Assembly (NCBI RefSeq): GCF_000001735.4
Contig: NC_003070.9
Span: 21,499,971-21,563,970, forward strand
DNA from: Arabidopsis thaliana
Lineage: Eukaryota; Streptophyta; Magnoliopsida; Brassicales; Brassicaceae
DNA: 64,000 nucleotides
Direction of reading: 5' to 3'
The position numbers were made by a program, and so were the translations under genes. The notes beneath the pieces were generated by a model, which saw only the letters and a list, made by a program, of their open reading frames with translations, was not told where the DNA came from and searched no databases. Below are positions 11,656-23,740 of the stretch, piece after piece (positions within the stretch are counted from its first letter, which is position 1; every line of letters starts with the position of its first letter).

Positions 11656-12709
11656 GAGTTGAGAGACTTTCGCTGAAGCTAGTACTGAACAAGAAGAACT
11701 TTTACAAGTTTTAAATTCATTGTTGCTTTCGTATTATTTAGATATTATTTAATAAAGCTTTTACAGGATTGATTTCCACAATTTGTTCGGCCTAATTCGG
11801 TTAATTGATAATCTAATTTGTGAGCATGGGAAGATATACGACGTCCTTTCTCTATCAGTGATTCCTGTTTATATACACTATAACCTATCGCTCAAATTAG
11901 GAGAATACTGTAACCAAGGAAGTTATAACATAAGCCAAAATGTTAGCGCGGACTAGGACAAAAACAGAAAACTAACTTAGTGCGTGTATGTTGTCTTAGA
12001 ATAATATCATGTGTACAAAATATTTGAACCAAACAACTATCTATTTCCCCAAAGTTAGTTTTAGCACTCCATTGAAATTAATAAGAGAACGGAAGCCCAG
12101 TGACACTGAGTATTGAAAATAAACATTAATGAGTAGATGTATACAACCTAGCTTGCTTAAACCATCTAGGCATGTTATTAGAATATCTATCATGTAAGTA
12201 TCCAAACTCAATTTTTTCCAAGTAAAGAACAGTGTGTCTTATATTATATACATACTAGTGCCTTGAAAATCCTTGTGCCAGAAAAAAGAACAGTTGCAGA
12301 AGACCTTGCTCGATCGAAAAAGAAATCAAACAAAAGTAGCATACAGAAAAGAAGTGAGATCTGTCACCAACTCTTTCACTGGAACTTATTAATTGCGATT
12401 AATTATGCAATTTTTATTCTTTTGGTTTGAATGCAATTTTATCCTACAAAAATATAAGAAACTCAACAATGAAAACTGAAAAATCGAAAAGACTATCATT
12501 CCTTCTATACATTGAAAACATTCTCTACCCATGAGAGTCCATTTGGACCCAAACCTAACAATTCCTTCACACATAAATTGTTCTTGTCTAAACACTACTA
12601 AACAACAACACACAAAATCTCACAATAAAACAATCAACCAAACCGCTACAAACGCTTTAAATCAATTTCTTACCACATTCAATGATTTCACAAGATTAGT
12701 TTACATCAC
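11656..12709. other. Intergenic, nothing recognised
   Basis: Convergent spacer between the F-box gene and TCP8, holding 3' UTRs. AT-rich, with only short ORFs that lack any family signature. Confidence 0.55.
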
Positions 12710-13915
12710 TCACTCAGAGCTATTTGAGTTCTCCTCTCTACTATCATCATCATGATCACTCTGTTGCTGCTTCTCTTGATGCTCCACCGCATTGTTCGCT
12801 TGTTCCGCATTCGCGTTTGCGTTTCCGCCTCTTGAATAAGCCGAGTTCAAAGCGGCTAACATCCCGAGATTCGAGTCCGGCATACTTAGTCCTAAGTTCT
12901 GAGTCGGCTGCGGCTGAGCTAAAAAAGAACCTAACTGAAGTGGACTTCCTCTGTACTGATCCATCGGAAAACTAAACCCCGTTCCCGCCATAAAGTGAGT
13001 CGCTGCTCCGCCTCCACCTCCCGCTCCTCCTCCAGCAGAGTTCACAAATGGCCACATAGGAGGAGCACGGTGGCCTGCGGCGGTGTTATTGTTGCTACTA
13101 CTCTCCATTTGATTACCGGCCGTTGTCGGTACCGGAAGCATCCAAAAAGTGTTCCCAGCACCAGACCTACTCGGCGGCGCAACCGCCCACATCGGCGCCG
13201 CCGTAGGACCCGACGTTTCACTTTCTTTCAAAGATTTATTCTCGTTCTGTTTCCGATCATCGTTTTCTTTAGACAAATCAACCGATCTATACCGTTTCCT
13301 AGAGAAATTCTCACCTTCAGGAATAGTTTCCACCGGATCTTGATTCTGATTCTGGTTCTGGTGGTGTTGAAGCTGATGATGAAACCCTAAAAGCGGCGAC
13401 GTATGAGCAGCAAACACACCGCCGCCTCCTTGTTCATCATACTGATGATGAGTCAATCCAAGAGCACCGTAAAGCGGCACCGATTTCGACGGCGGAGCAG
13501 AGAGAGTCGATCCACTACTTCGTAACGAAACACTTAAAGTAGAGAAGTTCGCCGGAATAGTTCCTGTACCTGTAGCAGCAACAATAGCTGGCTCAGCTTG
13601 TTGAAGAAGCCATTCAATAGTTTCACCATCGGATTTATGACCTAACTCTCTCGTTAACTGAAAAACTCTAGCTGCACATAGCGCCGGCATACGAATCCGA
13701 CGTCCTCTTCCGTCGACTTTCGTGTGACGGTCTTTAGTCGACCGCTTCGTTGTAGTCGCCGTTGCCGTAGATGAGGTTGTTGCGAGTGTTGAGTCTTCGG
13801 GAGGTGTAGATCTGGGAACGATTGAGAGAGATGCGTCAACTAGCTGTCTTGCTCCTCCTCCGGTGGCGACGGCGGCGGTGTCGTTGTTGTTGTTTCGGAT
13901 GTCGGAGAGATCCAT
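12710..13915 (-). CDS. TCP8: Class I TCP transcription factor, 401 aa
   Basis: Intronless, as usual for TCP genes. The TCP basic helix-loop-helix domain spans about residues 57-118 and starts [20 protein letters not shown]. It is followed by the class I arrangement ([17 protein letters not shown] and [10 protein letters not shown]). Class I TCPs bind GTGGGNCC-type sites in the nucleus and act in growth, hormone and immune signalling. The rest is low-complexity and probably disordered: Gln/His-rich near residue 190, Gly/Ala-rich near 290, and an acidic Ser/Asp/Glu tail. The start is the first ATG, close to the N-terminal [10 protein letters not shown] expected of this protein. Assignment as TCP8 (AT1G58100) is from memory of the sequence and its position. 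Confidence 0.92.
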   Translation of the reverse strand: MDLSDIRNNNNDTAAVATGGGARQLVDASLSIVPRSTPPEDSTLATTSSTATATTTKRSTKDRHTKVDGRGRRIRMPALCAARVFQLTRELGHKSDGETIEWLLQQAEPAIVAATGTGTIPANFSTLSVSLRSSGSTLSAPPSKSVPLYGALGLTHHQYDEQGGGGVFAAHTSPLLGFHHQLQHHQNQNQNQDPVETIPEGENFSRKRYRSVDLSKENDDRKQNENKSLKESETSGPTAAPMWAVAPPSRSGAGNTFWMLPVPTTAGNQMESSSNNNTAAGHRAPPMWPFVNSAGGGAGGGGGAATHFMAGTGFSFPMDQYRGSPLQLGSFLAQPQPTQNLGLSMPDSNLGMLAALNSAYSRGGNANANAEQANNAVEHQEKQQQSDHDDDSREENSNSSE

Positions 13916-15948
13916 TTTCCGGTGAGAAAGAAGGGAAAAGAAGATGAAATTGAAATTAGGGTTTGGTGAAAGAGGAAGAAACGGCCATGGAAGCTCCGAT
14001 TGTCGCCTTCAAGTTTGACTCTTGTCTTCTTCTTTGTCTCGAGAAGAGAGAGAGAGAGATGAGAGAAAAAAAGGTTTGATGATGTAAAAGCAGGTGGATG
14101 ACTTTTCCAGCAAGAGGATATTATTATTAAAATAAATAATATATATGCCGTCATTAACATTAAATAAAACGTTTATTGATTTTTGATTAGTTATTATATA
14201 AATCAAAAAGTAATTAGGGGAGAAAAATAACTTTTCACAATTATTTTAAGTCTTTTTTATCAAAATTCTACCCAAATATGAGTTATGTTATTTTTCAATT
14301 ACATTATTTTCATCACAACATTATTGTTTACCAATTTTAGAGCACCAATAAAAAAAGGTTTAAAAAAGATTTGTGGATTAAGAAAGTTAGAAAGAGAGAG
14401 ATAAGCATCTTTCAGACAGTGAAGCGTGCGTATTTTTGCAGGTGGGGACAGCTCATTACAATCCACCTCCGTATCTCCATTTCACTTTTGTCTTAAATAT
14501 TTTTAGTTTTATAAGATTTTGTTAAAAGTATATCCATTAGATAAATGACACTAAATTCTTTAATTAGTTATATAGTTTTGGGAAAAAATGCACTTTCAAA
14601 TCGTTACAGCTTTTTGTTTTAGACGTTATTTTGGTTATAGATTCATTAACATATCAGTTTGTAAGAATTTGGATCACAAATTTGATCATTCAACCAAATT
14701 AAGAAAGACATCAAACGTTACTCGTCAAGAATCCCAAAGAAAGGATGGACAAAAACTTATCTAATTTGGAATTTTCTAGTATTTAGAATTTATGAACCGG
14801 TTGAAATGGGCCGGTCTGTTGTGGCCCAAACCCGAAAAATTATTTATGAACGGGTTTCCTCCTAATTTAATATGGTAAGGCGTTGGGGTATTTGGGTCTT
14901 TTTGGGTTTACGGTTCAGTTATTTTAAGATTTCAGATTCAGATCGGGTTTTTTTGGTTTGGATTCGAGTTCATCCGGAATATCCAAAACTCAAAATTTTG
15001 TATCAAAATATATTTAAATTACTTGAAAATACACAAAAAAAATTCCAAAAAACTTGAGTATTTTCTATCCGAATCTATCGAAAAGTAGGTAAAATATCCA
15101 AAATATATACAAAATCTAATATTTTATGCACTTAATAGTTGTTGTAAATATGATTATTACTAATAAATTATTTTTATGTATATATATTTCAGATATGTTC
15201 AGAAACTTGATCGGATTCGGGTTTTGTAGTTTAGGATCTGATTAGGTATTTTAAAATTTTGGGTTTGAATTCAGATCGGGTTTTTAGGGTCAGGTTCGGT
15301 TCGGTTCTTCGGGTTCGGGTATTTTGCCCACGCCTACCAAAAACATTTCTAATGTAGCCGTTTCAGTTTCCTCTAAAACCAAACGACAACAATGCTAACC
15401 AGTTTACTTTCTGATAACAATTGAGTTGATATAGGCCCTTCAAGAGGCTTGACAAAGAGCAATGAAATAGCTGTAAATGTGCATATAAATTAAGTGCAGA
15501 TCTGAGGCAATCAAATATTTTGACGCTTGGGGATAGTACTACAGAAAATGGCAACAACTTTACATGAAGCATTCACTCGAAGGGAATGCACCATTTTACA
15601 AGTAACATAAAATACAACAGTGGGTATCATAGTACAACTCCAGAGATGAGTCCGGGTTCGAATATATTCGTCCCATATATTACACAAGTCGCTACAACAA
15701 TCACCAGATAAATGAAGTCCAGGTGTCTGATCTTCGAACTAAACCACCTCAGGCAAGCCATCTCCTGGAAGTAATATAGGATTTCCAGGTGCACTGGTGA
15801 GTTAACTTGTCAACCATAAGAAAAGAAAAAAAAAGAAACGACGGGGGAGTTAAAAACGTCTGTGGTGAGGCGGTAGATAAGGGTCTGATCTTGTTGAGTC
15901 GCCAGGCCCTTAAGATCTCTAATGAACCAGTGGGTAGAGAGACATTTA
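13916..15948. other. TCP8 leader and promoter, plus bZIP 3' region
   Basis: The TCP8 leader carries a GA-rich tract (13,976-14,070 area). About 14,790-15,345 holds GGTTCGG/GGGTTCGG-type motifs ending ATTTTGCCCACGCCTACC, a degenerate dispersed-repeat signature common in Brassicaceae spacers; its family is not identified. About 15,350-15,948 is probably the 3' UTR of the downstream bZIP gene. No coding region was found. Confidence 0.45.
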
Positions 15949-17404
15949 CTAAAAGTGGAATTGACCCATCACAGATACAGAGTCACGCCTACAGTTGGAA
16001 TCTTTGGTGTTCAGTGAAAGACTGGAGAACTGAGAGTCGAGATCTTTGCTAGTAGCACGTCCGCGACTGGCTGATGGTTTTTGAGTTTGTTGTTGTTGCT
16101 GATACAACGCTCGTAGTCTCCCAATCTCCTTTTCCAACACTTCTTGTTCCACTGGATAATAGACAGAACTCATGAGGTATACAATCTTAAGAACTGTTGA
16201 ATCTTGATAACTAGCTAATACTTACAAACTCATACTCTAGACTATAGTTTGAACCTTAAGAACCTAAAAGAAACTGCGAGAAACTTACATTGTTTGATAA
16301 GCTTCTCCTGAGCTATACTTTCGAGACGCTTCTTGAGAGCTTTATTTTCCATACTCAGAATAAGATTCCTCTGGTTGAGAAAATCAAGTTCAGCTGAAAC
16401 TTTGGAGCCTTCTGCCTATAGTCACAAAATAAAATCCATACTTCAGTGCTGCACAAATTGTAATCTACTACATCTTTCACTTACTCTCTCTTTGAATGCA
16501 AGTTTTTTTGAGCCTTACCTGCAATGTCTGTACATTTCTTTCTAGCTCAGATATGTACTGGAGCTTACGGACCCGTGATCTTTGTGCAAATTGCCTGCAG
16601 GGAGCAGCAAACTAAATGAGTACTGATCATTCTATATTGCTTTGAATAGGTACATCAATCAAGAACGAGTAAAGAGATCACAAACTGTTTGGCTCGTTTT
16701 GTGTTGTCAGCTTCATAAGTCACAGGCGAAGGATTGGAGTTGTTTTCCTCAGAAGATAACATCTTTGGGTCATGAGAAAAAGGTTCAGCATAGTTCTTTC
16801 TTTCTGACGATATTACTGTTGCATCTTGAGACATATATAAAGCTCCCAAGTTTTTTCCGCCACCGTTCTCACGAGCGAAAGGTAACCAAGAAGGACAAGC
16901 CCCAGTTGCCACCAAAGAATCCCGCTGACGACTCTTCTGTTTCAGAAAACTAGCACCAGAGTAGAAGGCAGCATCCTGAGCATTTTTATTCCGGTCAAGC
17001 TCTTGGACTCCTCTTTGAGTGGATAAAACAGTATTCCTATAACTGAAATCATTTTGGAGAGTCAAACTTATGTTTGTAGCATTAGCCACATCTAGATAAG
17101 CGTAAGAGTCACTTGATGAACGCCGATGACCACATTTTCGAGCAGGGCTTTCCGGCTGCTCATTGAGAAGATCATCAAGCCAAAAGGGAAGCTCTTCTAC
17201 CAAATGGCTCTCGGAGGAAGTTCGCTGGTGATGTGTTTTCTCATTACTAAGCTTCTGACCATGTCTTGAACCAATCAAACCAGTAGGAATATACTCGGAA
17301 TACGATGCTGATACACTAGGAAACGGTATTTTTGGTGGGAGCAAAGCATGCTTTCCCGGGTACATCAAGTTTCTAACACTCTGTGATCCCTTGGAGCTAG
17401 CCAT
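15949..17404 (-). CDS. bZIP-type transcription factor with non-canonical basic region, 374 aa
   Basis: Coding exons 17404-16686, 16594-16519, 16415-16289 and 16151-15949 total 1,125 nt in frame. A leader intron at 17417-18046 is supported by GT/AG signals. The first ~230 residues are Ser-rich, with [20 protein letters not shown] and [12 protein letters not shown] motifs shared with the bZIP34/61-type group. The basic region and zipper follow: [19 protein letters not shown], then a Leu/hydrophobic heptad through about residue 320. The N-x7-R/K signature is broken: the position of the invariant Asn is Lys, while the closing Arg is kept. DNA contact through the usual mode is therefore doubtful; it may act as a heterodimer partner. 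I recall this gene as AT1G58110. Ends with a Ser-rich tail. Confidence 0.88.
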
Positions 17405-18047
17405 TGTCACCCTTGCCTGACAAAACAACAGTAAAAGATAGATCTGACTATTTAAACCATTGCATCAAAACCCACAAAATCAAATCTTTTTAAGCTTGGC
17501 CTAACTCCTAAGAACTCAGTAGCAGATTTAGAACAAAACAAGCAATCCAAAACCTAATTAAGCTAATAAAGTAAGGAAAAAGTTGGTAACAAAACATCAA
17601 ACACAGATCAATGCAACAAATCTATAGAGCCTAAAATGTTTTATAAAGCTGACACTGAAGCAGAACACTATAGCTGACCAATTCAGACAACCAGACCAGA
17701 ACAGGTCATCCAAATTCAGTTGCTTTCTTATTAATATTAACATAAACACATAAAAGCGATTACAAGAAATAACCATTTTTTCATTTCAGCTAATCAAAGT
17801 TTTTCTTACTCATCCAAGTTAATCAATAAGCTTTTTTCATCTTCCCACATTTTCCAGCAACCAAACAGTGAACACATCAAGTAGTAAAATTGTAATATCA
17901 AGAATCTATAAAAGGCAAGTAAAATCAGAAAGTTTCCTTTTTTAGAAACTATGAGAATCAGATAGACAGATACAGATTCGTCTTCCTGATTACAAGTTTT
18001 GATAATTGATTCTACTTTCCAACTTAAAGAAGAAGAACAAACTAACC

Positions 18048-20699
18048 AGTTGGAGACAGATCCAAATCGGAGAAATTTCAGAAAACAGAAGCTGAAAATG
18101 AGAACTCCGGCTTGTTTCTTCCACCGGAGATCTTCTCTGTCTTATCGTTGAAGGAGAAGAAGAATCTCTATTGACTAAGAGAAGGGTGATAGAGAGAAAT
18201 TTGGGGGAATTTAAGTCCTTAAAAGTAAAATAAAAGCCTTCTCTTTTGTCTTAAGACCTTTTGTTTTTCTTACTTTTAGTATTTAAAAATAGTCTCAAAT
18301 ACTTTACAATATTTTATAATTTGACCCCGATGTTTAATTTCCGCGGATTTTTGATTCAAAGTTCAAATACTACTAATTTGAATTGGGACAAAGTAGAAAA
18401 GTTCTATTTCTTTTTCTTTTAGTTTATTGCAAAATTTGCTTTCTTAGTAATTGTCTCAATAATTATGGAGTTTTTTTGGCGGAATTGAAATGTAGGATTA
18501 AATTATTTAGGAGGTACTATAGTTTCGATATTAGAAATTTTGTTAGTTGTTAACAGACTCGTTTTTGTTCGACGTGGTTGATTTTGATTATCTCGGAACG
18601 AAAGATTTCTTTTGATAAATTATTTTGTTAGAAATCATGTATATAATTTTTGTCTTCCGTTTTGCTTTTATTTAATTTTTGTAGAATGTAATTCCATATA
18701 TTTCTTAGTTTTTTCTAGAATTTGAAATCTTGTTCTTTCTTTTAAATTTTGTTTCAGGTGATATTTAATTATCCCACCATTAATATTATCTTTTGTGGAT
18801 ATGTAGAATTAACATGCACTATAGAGCAGCTGAATTGTCTTGTCAAGCAATGGCATAATTTGTTTTGCTTTTCATATTATTTATCATATTATAAAGTTTT
18901 CGTGATGAAAAGTTTTATCTATGAAAAAGGTTATAATATAGAAAAGAACATAGATAGACAAAGACATTAATCTAGTTACAATTTACACGTCATAAACACT
19001 ACACAAAATGAAAGAGGATCTTTTGTCGAAGATCATGTTTTTAGCATATGGGCCATTTATTTATTAATTTCATTTATTTATATAATGATTGGTGAGTTGG
19101 AATTGATCTGTTACCTAACTTAAAGTGCAACAACATGGGCCAACTTGTCATTTTATTACATTTTTTTTATATTTATAAGTTCACAAAATGACAAAAACAA
19201 AAATGAAATCTCAAATTTCTATTTTTCTCCAACATGTCTCTCATAAAACTTTTATTTAAATCCAATTCTCTGGTTCCCAATCCAGTCTGTGGCGGCCCCA
19301 ATCTTTCCACAACCTTATGAATGTTTAGTATCCATTGTTAATCACTGTGTTAACTAATCATTAACCACTTCATAATTTATATTACTACTTGTTTATCTAC
19401 TTTGTATAAATAATAATCACATCTATATCATAGACTTGACCAATATTTGTTCTAATACTATTCTTAGCCCCTTGCATATATAACTATACATATTCATGAA
19501 GCTTGCATGTATTATATAAGTTAAGTGGGACGAGAAATAGACCATCACTATAAGAAAAACTATTGCATGTTGAGAAAAGGTGATAGATTAGTATGAATAA
19601 ACAAGAAAAACAAATATTTCCCTTATCCGTAAAAAATAATATAAAACGTGTCAAGTAATTCGGGGTTTTAGGTCAGTTCATAAAAAAACATAATTTAGCC
19701 ACGAAAATTTATGTGTTAAGCTTTTGCATCTATGGTTAAAATATGAATCGTTACATGTGAGCACTAATTAAATGGGCAACAACAATGGCTAATAAATCTT
19801 TAGCAAAAAAAAAAACAATGGCTAATAAATATTAACCCTTACAGTCACAGATTTGTGGATTAATAAGCTTATGGTATGTCGAAGAAGCAAAATTTTGTGG
19901 ACTATCGTCGGTAGGATACTTCTAAGCTAGTATATAAAGTTTATGGAGCCTAATTGATGGATGTGGTGCTTATATATCATAATGGATGAAGAATACTTTG
20001 GTATTTTGTTGTATTAGAAAGATCAACTCATGCCTTATATGAGTTTCCGATGATAAAGTCATGATTTATAATCAAATTTGCTTAAGGAAGATGTAGACAA
20101 GAGATATATCATCGGTTAGAGATGATCTATGTCAAAGCTATGATATTATTGTGGCAGCATGATTACAGGAAATGATTTAACTAAATGTGCAACGAGTTTC
20201 TTGTTTCATCAACACAAAAACAGAGTCAAAACAATTAAGAACTGAAATGAGTTAGCACTGATGTGGACATACCCTAATAAAGGATAATGGTGAGGTTACT
20301 TGTAAAAGAAGTTAAAATCCCCCATGAATTAAGAGGAAAATATCTTAAAATAGAGAGAGGCATGGCGTAAACAAAGGCTCAAACAAAACAGCAAAGCCCT
20401 TTATATTTTCAATCTAACTCTCTCTCATGTATTGCGAGAAACAAAGAAAACTTAAGCCTCAAGAAATCAAACCCACAAAAAATCAATTCAACAAAACCTC
20501 TTTCTGCTCTCTCTCTCTTTTTCATTCCCATATGTTGCTTCCTTGAGTTTATCTCTTCCCAAAGAATGGGAAGCAACATCTGAGGATCCATTTGATTACC
20601 ATACATATATTAAAAACAAAAACATATATCTTTGTGTGTGCGCGTTAATGATGAAATAGCAGATTGAGAGCAAGAAAGAGGTCATAGCTGATAACCACA
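18048..20699. other. Long AT-rich intergenic region
   Basis: About 18,048-18,200 is the non-coding first exon and promoter of the minus-strand bZIP gene. The rest, to about 20.6 kb, is AT-rich with short unsupported ORFs and small simple repeats (for example, a duplicated AACAATGGCTAATAAAT near 19,785-19,830). No RNA gene or transposon ends were recognised. The last few tens of bases probably form the leader of the next gene. Confidence 0.5.
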
Positions 20700-20810
20700 A
20701 TGGAGATTCAGAGGATGAGGCAGTTGATGTCTCTTTGGTCTAATTTGAAGAGTAGCCGCGTTTCTCTCACCGGTGGGAATCATACAGCCGCAAGGTTCTG
20801 CACTCGCTAG
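20700..20810 (+). CDS. CPuORF45: Conserved-peptide upstream ORF, 36 aa
   Basis: ATG at 20700 in an excellent context (A at -3, G at +4), stop TAG 20808-20810. It lies in the leader of the methyltransferase-like gene, 181 nt before the main ATG, with no other ATG between. The peptide starts MEIQRMRQLMSLWSNLKS and ends ARFCTR: basic, Met/Ser-rich and hydrophobic only in its first half. Known conserved upstream ORFs of this kind act in cis by stalling ribosomes and lowering translation of the downstream ORF. I recall AT1G58122 as this element, but conservation was not tested here. A truncated transcript or separate start site would remove it. Confidence 0.75.
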   Translation: MEIQRMRQLMSLWSNLKSSRVSLTGGNHTAARFCTR

Positions 20811-20991
20811 GCTCGCCTCTTCTCTCGCTAGCTTTTTCTTTCTTCTTTCTCTTCTTCTTACTTCCTTTTGATTCTCTTTTAGCTCTCTATTCTCTTCTCT
20901 TCTCTTCTCTTTTTCCTATTTCTTTAACTTTCAACTGTACATTTTCGCGCGCGCTCTTTGTCTCAGCTTTTAAGACATAACAAAACAAGAT

Positions 20992-22254
20992 ATGGTGTTT
21001 GTTACTGTCCAAGACTTTCACTCCATGTGCCAAAAGCATTGTCACTACCTCTTGAAAAAGAGAGACCGCTCGAGCTCCTCTACAAGCTCTGCGGATACTT
21101 TCCTCAAGGCTTCTCGCTCTGAAGTCTTGAGTCTCTTTATGAGATCAACGCTTTTGGCTTTGTTGTTTCTGTCATTTACTTGGTTAAGTCTCCTGAAATA
21201 TGGAACTACTGCAACCGCTCCATCTAAGTCGGTTGAATCTGACCTTCCTGAATTACTACCTTTGCTCCTCAACGATTTGGAGAAGCAAGGTCTCTTTAAG
21301 ATGGGTGATAAAGCACTCTTCCTAAGTGGAGGAGATGATGAGGTCACTGTTTCTTCATACTCTCAAACAGTGATCGAAACTGATATGCTTCTTGTATCTG
21401 CAAGCGATCAGGAGATGCAGAGCATGGTACCAGATGAGACCTTTGATTTCGCCTTTGCGCATTCTCGCCACATTGACTCTGCTGAATTTATAGACAGGAC
21501 TCTTAAAGTTGGCGGCATCTTCACCGTCCAGCTCAACCTTCAAGATCTTCCTCCAAATTTCTTGAAACATCCAAACTACGAGATAGTTTACGTAAAGAGC
21601 TCTGAGTATACGGTAATGACGATGAGGAAAACAGGGGAAACAGAGCAAAAACAGAGCTTAGTCGCCACCGGGAGAAAGCTTCTCGGTATCACAGAAGAAG
21701 ATGCCAGGGAAAAAGCTTTGAGAAAGCTAGAGGATGTTCTCCTTGAACCACCAAGAGCAGCTTCAAGGAAATCAAGAACATACTTCAAACGGACTCGGTA
21801 CCTCCCAGACCTTATGGGAGACAACTTGGACCTGGAGAGCTACTCGAGGCGGGTATTCATCGATGTGGGAAACGGAAAAGGAAGCAGCGGAATGGAATGG
21901 TTTGTTGAAAATTACCCAACAAGGAATCAGAAGTTTGAGATGTACAAGATTGAGACGGTGAACGATGAGATGAGCCTAGAATCTGAGAAAATGGGAATGA
22001 CGGAGTGGCTGAAAGAGAATGTCAAGGAAGAGGAATACGTGGTGATGAAGGCCGAGGCGGAAATGGTGGAGGAGATGATGAGGAGCAAGTCGATAAAAAT
22101 GGTGGATGAGCTTTTCTTGGAGTGCAAGCCAAAGGGTTTAGGGCTAAGGGGAAGAAAGATGCAGAGTAAAAGTGGTAGGGCTTATTGGGAGTGTTTGGCT
22201 CTTTATGGCAAACTAAGAGATGAAGGTGTTGCTGTGCATCAATGGTGGGGTTGA
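20992..22254 (+). CDS. Methyltransferase-like membrane protein, 420 aa
   Basis: Single-exon ORF (AT1G58120 by position). Residues about 45-70 form one hydrophobic segment (STLLALLFLSFTWLSLL), probably a type II anchor. A SAM-methyltransferase-like fold follows, with the strand-turn FDFAFAHSRHIDSAEFIDRTLKVGG resembling motif II/III. The C-terminal part (FIDVGNGKGSSGMEWF onward) looks like a second, degenerate Rossmann-type domain ending ALYGKLRDEGVAVHQWWG. The classical GxGxG SAM loop is not evident, so catalytic activity is uncertain. Neither substrate nor role is known to me. Translation is probably limited by the 36-codon upstream ORF. Confidence 0.85.
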   Translation: MVFVTVQDFHSMCQKHCHYLLKKRDRSSSSTSSADTFLKASRSEVLSLFMRSTLLALLFLSFTWLSLLKYGTTATAPSKSVESDLPELLPLLLNDLEKQGLFKMGDKALFLSGGDDEVTVSSYSQTVIETDMLLVSASDQEMQSMVPDETFDFAFAHSRHIDSAEFIDRTLKVGGIFTVQLNLQDLPPNFLKHPNYEIVYVKSSEYTVMTMRKTGETEQKQSLVATGRKLLGITEEDAREKALRKLEDVLLEPPRAASRKSRTYFKRTRYLPDLMGDNLDLESYSRRVFIDVGNGKGSSGMEWFVENYPTRNQKFEMYKIETVNDEMSLESEKMGMTEWLKENVKEEEYVVMKAEAEMVEEMMRSKSIKMVDELFLECKPKGLGLRGRKMQSKSGRAYWECLALYGKLRDEGVAVHQWWG

Positions 22255-23095
22255 AGTTAAAGAACATGGAGACAGAACTGAGAGAGAATATCCATCAAAC
22301 CAGTCTCTTTTTATTATATTTTCTGTTTGTTTTTTTTCCCTCTGTTGTTTCTTTTTGTGAAAGGCCTCTTTTTGTTTTTGTGTGTTAATTTGTAATCATA
22401 AGTTTGTTGTTGTGTTTTAAGTATTTTGTGGTGTTTAAGTTTGGGATCTGATGAGCTTAATTAAAAGTGTTTCGTGTTTCCTTGTTGAAAATTTTCTTTA
22501 CCTTTTCATTCCACTCACGTTTGAAACCATATAGTCCTTATCTTCCTTCAACCTCTGATTCAAACCTTTGGGACAAGCCATTTGTTTTCTGTTTTCAGAC
22601 AACGAAATATAAGAACTGATAAAAATCAGACATAAATTGCAACCAACATAAATCAAAACTCTCCTTCAATACAACTTCCAGTGACGGATAAAGAAGAAGA
22701 GTCTGAGAGAGAAACTAACTAATCCACGTTGATTCAGGCTAGTGTTTTTCAAGCTGTTTTTGAAGTTGACTATAGAAAGACAAAAAAAGAGTAAAGTAAG
22801 AAGAAGAAGAACATAATGTGCGAAGTAGTAAGAAGTAAACAAACAAACAAGATAATGCAGCAAGCACAAGAACATAAGAAACAGAGTAAGTAATAGCATT
22901 GCTTAACTTGTTTATAAACAAGCTTCCTTTGATATTTTGACAAGCCAAAAGAGAGCAGATTAGCAACGTTAATTAATAGTCTCTAGAGACGGACAAGTGA
23001 CTTAATACTTTCCCAAACCCATTCTAAACAAAAGAAACATAAACATAAAGCCTACACATTTCTTGTGCTGTAACTTACAATATATGACGACTTAC
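22255..23095. other. Intergenic, 3' UTR then AT-rich spacer
   Basis: T/G-rich 3' UTR of the methyltransferase-like gene to about 22,490, then spacer without recognisable features. Two overlapping hydrophobic minus-strand ORFs near 22,666-22,966 are AT-rich artefacts. Confidence 0.5.
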
Positions 23096-23740
23096 ATGTG
23101 GTAGAGCGTCTTGGGATTTTCAGGATCTCCTTGACGATGAAATTTTCATTTGTACAATAATAATTCAAAACGTAGAGTCAGCTTCTTGAGGATTGTCGAA
23201 TTCGCTAGGAAGTACGAATGTCCCGAGATGCCGGTTTTGATATCAACAAACTCAAGCGACGATAACAAACACTCTGGAACAGCGAAAAAGTTGAACTGAC
23301 GCAGCTCTTCGTGATGTGAGATTTCCATACCTGAGGAAAAAAAGAGGGAAAAAAGGTAATGAAAAGTAGAGAGCACCCGAAAGACATTTACATACTCACA
23401 CACGGTTCCGACAATCTTCAACTTTTCCAAGACGGGACAACAAGAGACAAGTCTCTCAAAACTGGCCTCTTTGCGATACCAGATATATATCAAGTGGATA
23501 GTCTTCAGGCAAGGCAATGAAACAAACTCGACATCATCCAAGATAACCTCATAGAGTTTTAAAGATACTATCGTCTCACAGGTATAAAGACAAGACTTAT
23601 AGGGCATATCATACGAAGCATTGGGAGGACAACAAAATCTAGATGTTGGATCTTACGCTTAACTGCAGAATCAGTCCATGACTTGAGATAAGAGTGATCA
23701 TAATCTACATCTTCCTTCATAGAACACTTTGGAGGAACAG
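23096..23740 (-). pseudogene. F-box/FBD/LRR protein relic
   Basis: Minus-strand translation shows family pieces: SLKLYEVILDDVEFVSLPCLKTIHL (LRR), SFERLVSCCPVLEKLKIV (LRR), then after a likely intron FAVPECLLSSLEFVDIKTGISGH, and KEILKIPRRSTTC-like residues of the FBD end. The frame is broken at least twice: between an upstream SYLKSWTDSAVKRKIQHLDF segment (about 23,640-23,695) and the main ORF, and again near 23,150 before the FBD end. The F-box itself is absent. It is therefore a truncated, frameshifted member of the FBD family. Confidence 0.75.

Noticed and set aside
12724-13390. Plus-strand ORFs opposite TCP8
   Set aside because: Arg/Ser-rich shadows of a GC-rich coding sequence; no start context or domain.
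13840-14206. Minus-strand ORFs upstream of TCP8
   Set aside because: Out-of-frame openings in the TCP8 leader with no recognisable content.
14790-15345. GGTTCGG-rich tract as a defined transposon
   Set aside because: Motif density suggests a dispersed repeat, but no terminal repeats or target duplication could be found, so it was left as spacer description.
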